Source: Chloroflexi bacterium CFX4 (GTDB lineage: Bacteria > Chloroflexota > Anaerolineae > Aggregatilineales > UBA2796). From it: a stretch of 64,000 nucleotides of DNA. This document shows, in pieces, positions 61,011 to 64,000 of this stretch (positions are counted from its first letter, which is position 1; each line of letters begins with the position of its first letter). The notes beneath the pieces were generated by a model. It did no database searches. It saw nothing but the letters and a program-made list of their open reading frames with translations, and had not been told where the DNA came from. The stretch spans positions 1 to 64,000 of the forward strand of contig QWHC01000008.1 in assembly GCA_021404685.1 (NCBI GenBank), given 5' to 3'. The position numbers and the translations under genes were made by a program.

Positions 61011-62348
61011 GTGTTTAAGCGGTGGTATGTTCGGCTGGCGCTGCTGGCTGTGATTGTTGCACTATTGATGATTCCGCTGGGACTGTTCTTCTTTCAGCGT
61101 TTAGAGGTGAGCGATCAGGATCGCGTCATCCGCTATTTGCCGTTTCTTTCGCCCTTGCGCGCCACCGAAGTGCCTTTCCGCATCCCAACGCCGCTGGCAA
61201 CAGCCTCGCTGGATTTTTCAGTGCTGCTGACGCCCGACGCACTCTTACAGACGCCAACACCAACCGCCAGTCCAACGCCGCTCAGTCAGGCAGTGCGCGT
61301 TGCTTTTCAGAGCGACCCAACCGCCACATTGATGCCGCCACCACCGCTGCCAAGCGCCACGCCAGCGCCGATCTGGTCACCGATTCCGACCAGTTTCCGC
61401 ATACGCGGCTTGCAGTGGGAGCCGCAGAAGTTCAACAACTGCGGACCTGCTAACCTTGTGCAGGCGATGCGCTATTACAACTGGCGCGATCCGCAGGATA
61501 TGGTTGCCAGTGCGCTAAAGCCCAACCAACAGGATAAAAACGTCAGCCCCAGTGAATTGGCGGGCTATGTGAATACGCGCACCAACGGCATTTTGCGTGC
61601 CATCACGCGCACCGGCGGCGATATGGCGTTGGTACGCCAACTGGTGGCAAATAGCTTTATCGTCATCCTAGAGACAGGCTTCTACGATCCTGATACACCG
61701 CAGCAGGGCTGGATCGGTCACTACCTGACCATCATCGCCTATGATGATGCCGTTGGCAGGCTCTACAAGTTGGATACCTATAAGGGTGAGACAAACGAGA
61801 GCTACGCCGTGTTGGATGAGTTGTGGAGTCACTTCAACCGTGAGTACATCGTCGTTTACCAGCCGACCCGTGAAGCGGAACTAATGGCGATTCTGGGCGA
61901 TAACTGGGATGTGGACTACAACCGCCGCTATACGCTAGACCGCGCCCGCGAAATGGCAGTCGCCCGCCCTGAAAATCCGTTCGCGTGGTTTAACATGGGC
62001 AGCAGCTTTACCGCGTTAGGGCGCTACGCTGAGGCAGCACTCGCCTTTGACCGTGCCTTCAGCCTTGCCGAGCCGATTCCCTACCGCATGTTGTGGTATC
62101 AATTCACGCCCTATGAGGCATACTACCGCAGCGGCAGCTATCAGCAGGTGATCGGCTTGGCGGAATCCGTCATCGAGACTTCCAAAGGGCATGTGGAAGA
62201 GGCGTTCTATTATCGCGGCATTGCCCGTGCGGCGCTTGGCATGTGGGCAGAGGCACAAGAGGATTTGACCGCCGCCGTGAAGTTCAACCCGAACTACACA
62301 GCGGCTGTGCAGGCGCTCAGCCTTGTGCGCGTTGGGCAGCTACCCTAG
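61011..62348 (+). CDS. Membrane-anchored C39-like peptidase with TPR repeats
   Basis: 445 aa from a GTG with GAGG 10 nt upstream. One N-terminal membrane segment (LALLAVIVALLMIPLGLFFF), then a Thr/Pro-rich linker (about 75-125). A C39-like papain-fold domain carries C144 (NNCGPANLV) and H237 (GHYLTIIAYD), with an Asp/Asn region after it (KLDTYKGE). TPR repeats occupy about 315-440. It probably cleaves or binds a peptide outside the membrane. Its stop overlaps the stop of the convergent gene (CTAG). Confidence 0.85.
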   Translation: MFKRWYVRLALLAVIVALLMIPLGLFFFQRLEVSDQDRVIRYLPFLSPLRATEVPFRIPTPLATASLDFSVLLTPDALLQTPTPTASPTPLSQAVRVAFQSDPTATLMPPPPLPSATPAPIWSPIPTSFRIRGLQWEPQKFNNCGPANLVQAMRYYNWRDPQDMVASALKPNQQDKNVSPSELAGYVNTRTNGILRAITRTGGDMALVRQLVANSFIVILETGFYDPDTPQQGWIGHYLTIIAYDDAVGRLYKLDTYKGETNESYAVLDELWSHFNREYIVVYQPTREAELMAILGDNWDVDYNRRYTLDRAREMAVARPENPFAWFNMGSSFTALGRYAEAALAFDRAFSLAEPIPYRMLWYQFTPYEAYYRSGSYQQVIGLAESVIETSKGHVEEAFYYRGIARAALGMWAEAQEDLTAAVKFNPNYTAAVQALSLVRVGQLP

Positions 62349-63853
62349 CGTGACCAGCGGTAGTACAGTTCGGGCTGCCAGTGGAAGTTGCGCTCACCGA
62401 GGATGCCTTCCATTGGCAGCGCCACCAAACGCCCTGAATCAGGCGCATACAGCCACAGGGCGTCTTGCGTGAATTCATCTTGATGATAGGCATTACTGAC
62501 CACCCACCACACATAATCAGGCGATGCGCTGACGAGCCGCATAGCCGCTTGTGGCGGCATGAACAGCCTGCCATCTTCAGCGTTGATTGCAACATCGCGC
62601 TGTGTGCCATCGGCGAACTGCACCCGTAAGAGCAGCCATGCACCTTGCCAGCGTGCCACGCTTCGCAACGATTTCTCCGCAGCGCGTGCGCCTTGCAACG
62701 CGCCGCTTTGGAATGCCTCTGCGCTTGACCACACTTGCTTGCCGTTGTTGTAAATTGCCACTTGTTCATCGTCTGCGCCGAATGGCAGCCTCAAGGCGGC
62801 AAAGGTGCCTTGTGGCGGCACGAAAAGTTGGCTGAAGGGCGTCCCTTCATAGATAACGTGTTGATCATCGGACTCAAGCGTGATGTGGTGCTGCCACAGA
62901 CGCGCACGCTCCAAATCGTGGCTCCAAATGATAACGGCGTTGCCAGCGGTGTGCGCGCCTTCGTCCATGGCAACCACACCAATTTCGGTGCGCGTGCCAT
63001 CTGCCAGCCGTAAGCGTTTCAGGTAAGCACCATCATTGAGCGCGCCAAAACTGCCATCGGCAGAGAGCATCAGCCAGTTCTCAGTGCGCGCATCCGTGAC
63101 GGGCGCAGTGCTTAGATCGCTCAGCGAGAGGCGCACAAGTTGTTGGCGCGTCGTATTGGGCAGCCACCGCACACCGAACAAATCACCTTTAACCAATTGG
63201 TAGCCAAGTGGCTCAAAGCTATAAAACTCAGCGTCGTGTATGGCGCGCTCCAGCAGTTGTTTGCCACTGCGCGGATCGATCAGGCGCACAGTATTTGGGC
63301 AGAGAAAATCTAAGGTGAGCAGATACTCAGCCGACCAAAAAAGCGGATAGAATGGGCAGTTTTCCGTCTTATACAGCACTGCGCCGGAGCCAAGATTAAT
63401 CAGATAGCTGAACTGGGTTGGCCAGCGGGTTGCCAAGAGCGTTTCGCCGTTTGGAGCGCGCTCCAATGCAAGAAATTCATAGTCTCGCCCTATTGAGGGC
63501 ATCACCAACCACTCGGCGGCGCTGTCTGAGGGCAAATCGTAGCGCAGAATGGCGCGCCACGCCTCGCTCTCGGGCGGTTCGCTGCTAGGGCGGGCAGTCG
63601 CATATAAGGTTTGCCCATCGGCAGACCATAGCGGCGCGATGAGCGCAACATCACCTTGCCCAAAGAAGGTGTTGGGCAGCGCGGTGAAGCGCCATTCGCC
63701 ATTGGGCAGCAGCGCGGCAACGCTCACCTGACCATCCGATGGATAGGCAAGGGCATACAGGGGCGACTCTTGGGCGCGGCTCAGGTGCGACGCGAGCGCC
63801 AAAAAGCCCAGCAGGGTCAGGGCAATCAGTCCACGCCTTAAAGGGTGCAACAT
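62345..63853 (-). CDS. Secreted beta-propeller-like (TolB/WD40-like) protein, unknown function
   Basis: 502 aa from the ATG at 63853; the ORF runs 14 codons further through a terminator. Signal peptide GLIALTLLGFLALASHLSRAQ. Repeated strand segments with periodic WSADGQTLYATA, LMLSADGSFGAL and ASPDYVWWVV, like TolB-type propellers. No catalytic motif. A binding or sensory role outside the membrane is likely. I do not recognise a precise family. Confidence 0.75.
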   Translation of the reverse strand: MLHPLRRGLIALTLLGFLALASHLSRAQESPLYALAYPSDGQVSVAALLPNGEWRFTALPNTFFGQGDVALIAPLWSADGQTLYATARPSSEPPESEAWRAILRYDLPSDSAAEWLVMPSIGRDYEFLALERAPNGETLLATRWPTQFSYLINLGSGAVLYKTENCPFYPLFWSAEYLLTLDFLCPNTVRLIDPRSGKQLLERAIHDAEFYSFEPLGYQLVKGDLFGVRWLPNTTRQQLVRLSLSDLSTAPVTDARTENWLMLSADGSFGALNDGAYLKRLRLADGTRTEIGVVAMDEGAHTAGNAVIIWSHDLERARLWQHHITLESDDQHVIYEGTPFSQLFVPPQGTFAALRLPFGADDEQVAIYNNGKQVWSSAEAFQSGALQGARAAEKSLRSVARWQGAWLLLRVQFADGTQRDVAINAEDGRLFMPPQAAMRLVSASPDYVWWVVSNAYHQDEFTQDALWLYAPDSGRLVALPMEGILGERNFHWQPELYYRWSR

Positions 63854-63870
63854 CTTTCCGCCTTTTAAGG

Positions 63871-63893
63871 AAAAGCCGCCCTTTGCGGGCGGC
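63871..63893 (-). terminator. Terminator of the OsmC-like gene
   Basis: GCCGCCC (63875-63881) and GGGCGGC (63887-63893) with a 5-nt loop, followed on the minus strand by TTTT. Confidence 0.75.
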
Positions 63894-63919
63894 AAAAGGC
63901 AGCTTACAAAGGATTGCGC

Positions 63920-64000
63920 TTATTCAGCGAGTGCGGCGTCTAGCTCAAATTCATCTACACCTGCCAACGCACGCGAGATGATGCAGTTCTTCTTGGCATC
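63920..64000 (-). CDS. OsmC/Ohr-family peroxiredoxin-like protein, C-terminal end only
   Basis: 26 codons and a TAA stop are in the window; the start lies beyond 64000. The visible end, AKKNCIISRALAGVDEFELDA, matches the C-terminus of OsmC/Ohr hydroperoxide reductases, where the second active-site cysteine sits in a C-P-V-S-K/R-A-L-type motif. Followed by a good terminator. Too short to separate OsmC from Ohr. Confidence 0.6.
   Translation of the reverse strand, partial: DAKKNCIISRALAGVDEFELDAALAE

Overview
The window is a bacterial chromosome segment, moderately GC-rich, densely coded and with no rRNA, tRNA, IS element or CRISPR array that I could see. The gene mix suggests a heterotrophic Chloroflexota (Anaerolineae-like) bacterium: a TIR/NB-ARC/WD40 protein, WD40-rich giant proteins, a BTAD-type regulator, Thr/Pro-rich lipoproteins, large secreted proteases, a liv transporter, an ATP-dependent PEP carboxykinase and a divergent PurA. 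This placement is inferred from protein style, not from a marker gene.

Left block (1-9259), the most unusual part. A TIR-NB-ARC-WD40 (NLR/STAND-like) gene runs leftward off the window. Facing away from it across a 518-bp AT-rich gap with a strong sigma70-type promoter is a three-gene operon: a 93-aa ubiquitin-like protein, a JAMM/JAB metallopeptidase, and a 1696-aa protein with an eight-bladed PQQ-like propeller, HEAT repeats, an acidic linker, an APAF1-helper-like helical module and 14 WD40 repeats. The NLR and the giant protein share the same helper-plus-WD40 module. No E1 or E2 gene is present. I regard this as a candidate undescribed ubiquitin-like immune or signalling system.

Housekeeping and metabolism (9.3-20.7 kb): a 7TM-PAS histidine kinase, coaD, a coiled-coil protein, a NodB-like deacetylase, purH, a divergent purA, hisE, an acyl-CoA dehydrogenase, pckA and a histidine phosphatase.

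Secreted and accessory region (21-50 kb): a metzincin protease and a subtilisin that share a five-repeat C-terminal module, an SGNH lipoprotein, a second subtilisin, a pair of ATP-grasp ligases, an orphan ABC ATPase, a nitronate monooxygenase-like enzyme, lepA, VWA proteins, a nicotinamidase-like hydrolase, a peptide-binding protein, an aldo/keto reductase, an esterase-CapA fusion, and a free-standing inhibitor-like propeptide just upstream of the large subtilisin.

Right block (49.8-64 kb): a complete leftward livKHMGF-type amino-acid ABC transporter, a dual-REC/BTAD regulator, a metallo-beta-lactamase-fold hydrolase, a GAF-GAF histidine kinase followed by two single-domain response regulators, a C39-like/TPR membrane-anchored protein, a TolB-like secreted protein and the end of an OsmC-like gene. 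The leaders of the two histidine kinases (near 11.1 kb and 57.8 kb) share a conserved, foldable element that may be a cis-regulatory RNA.
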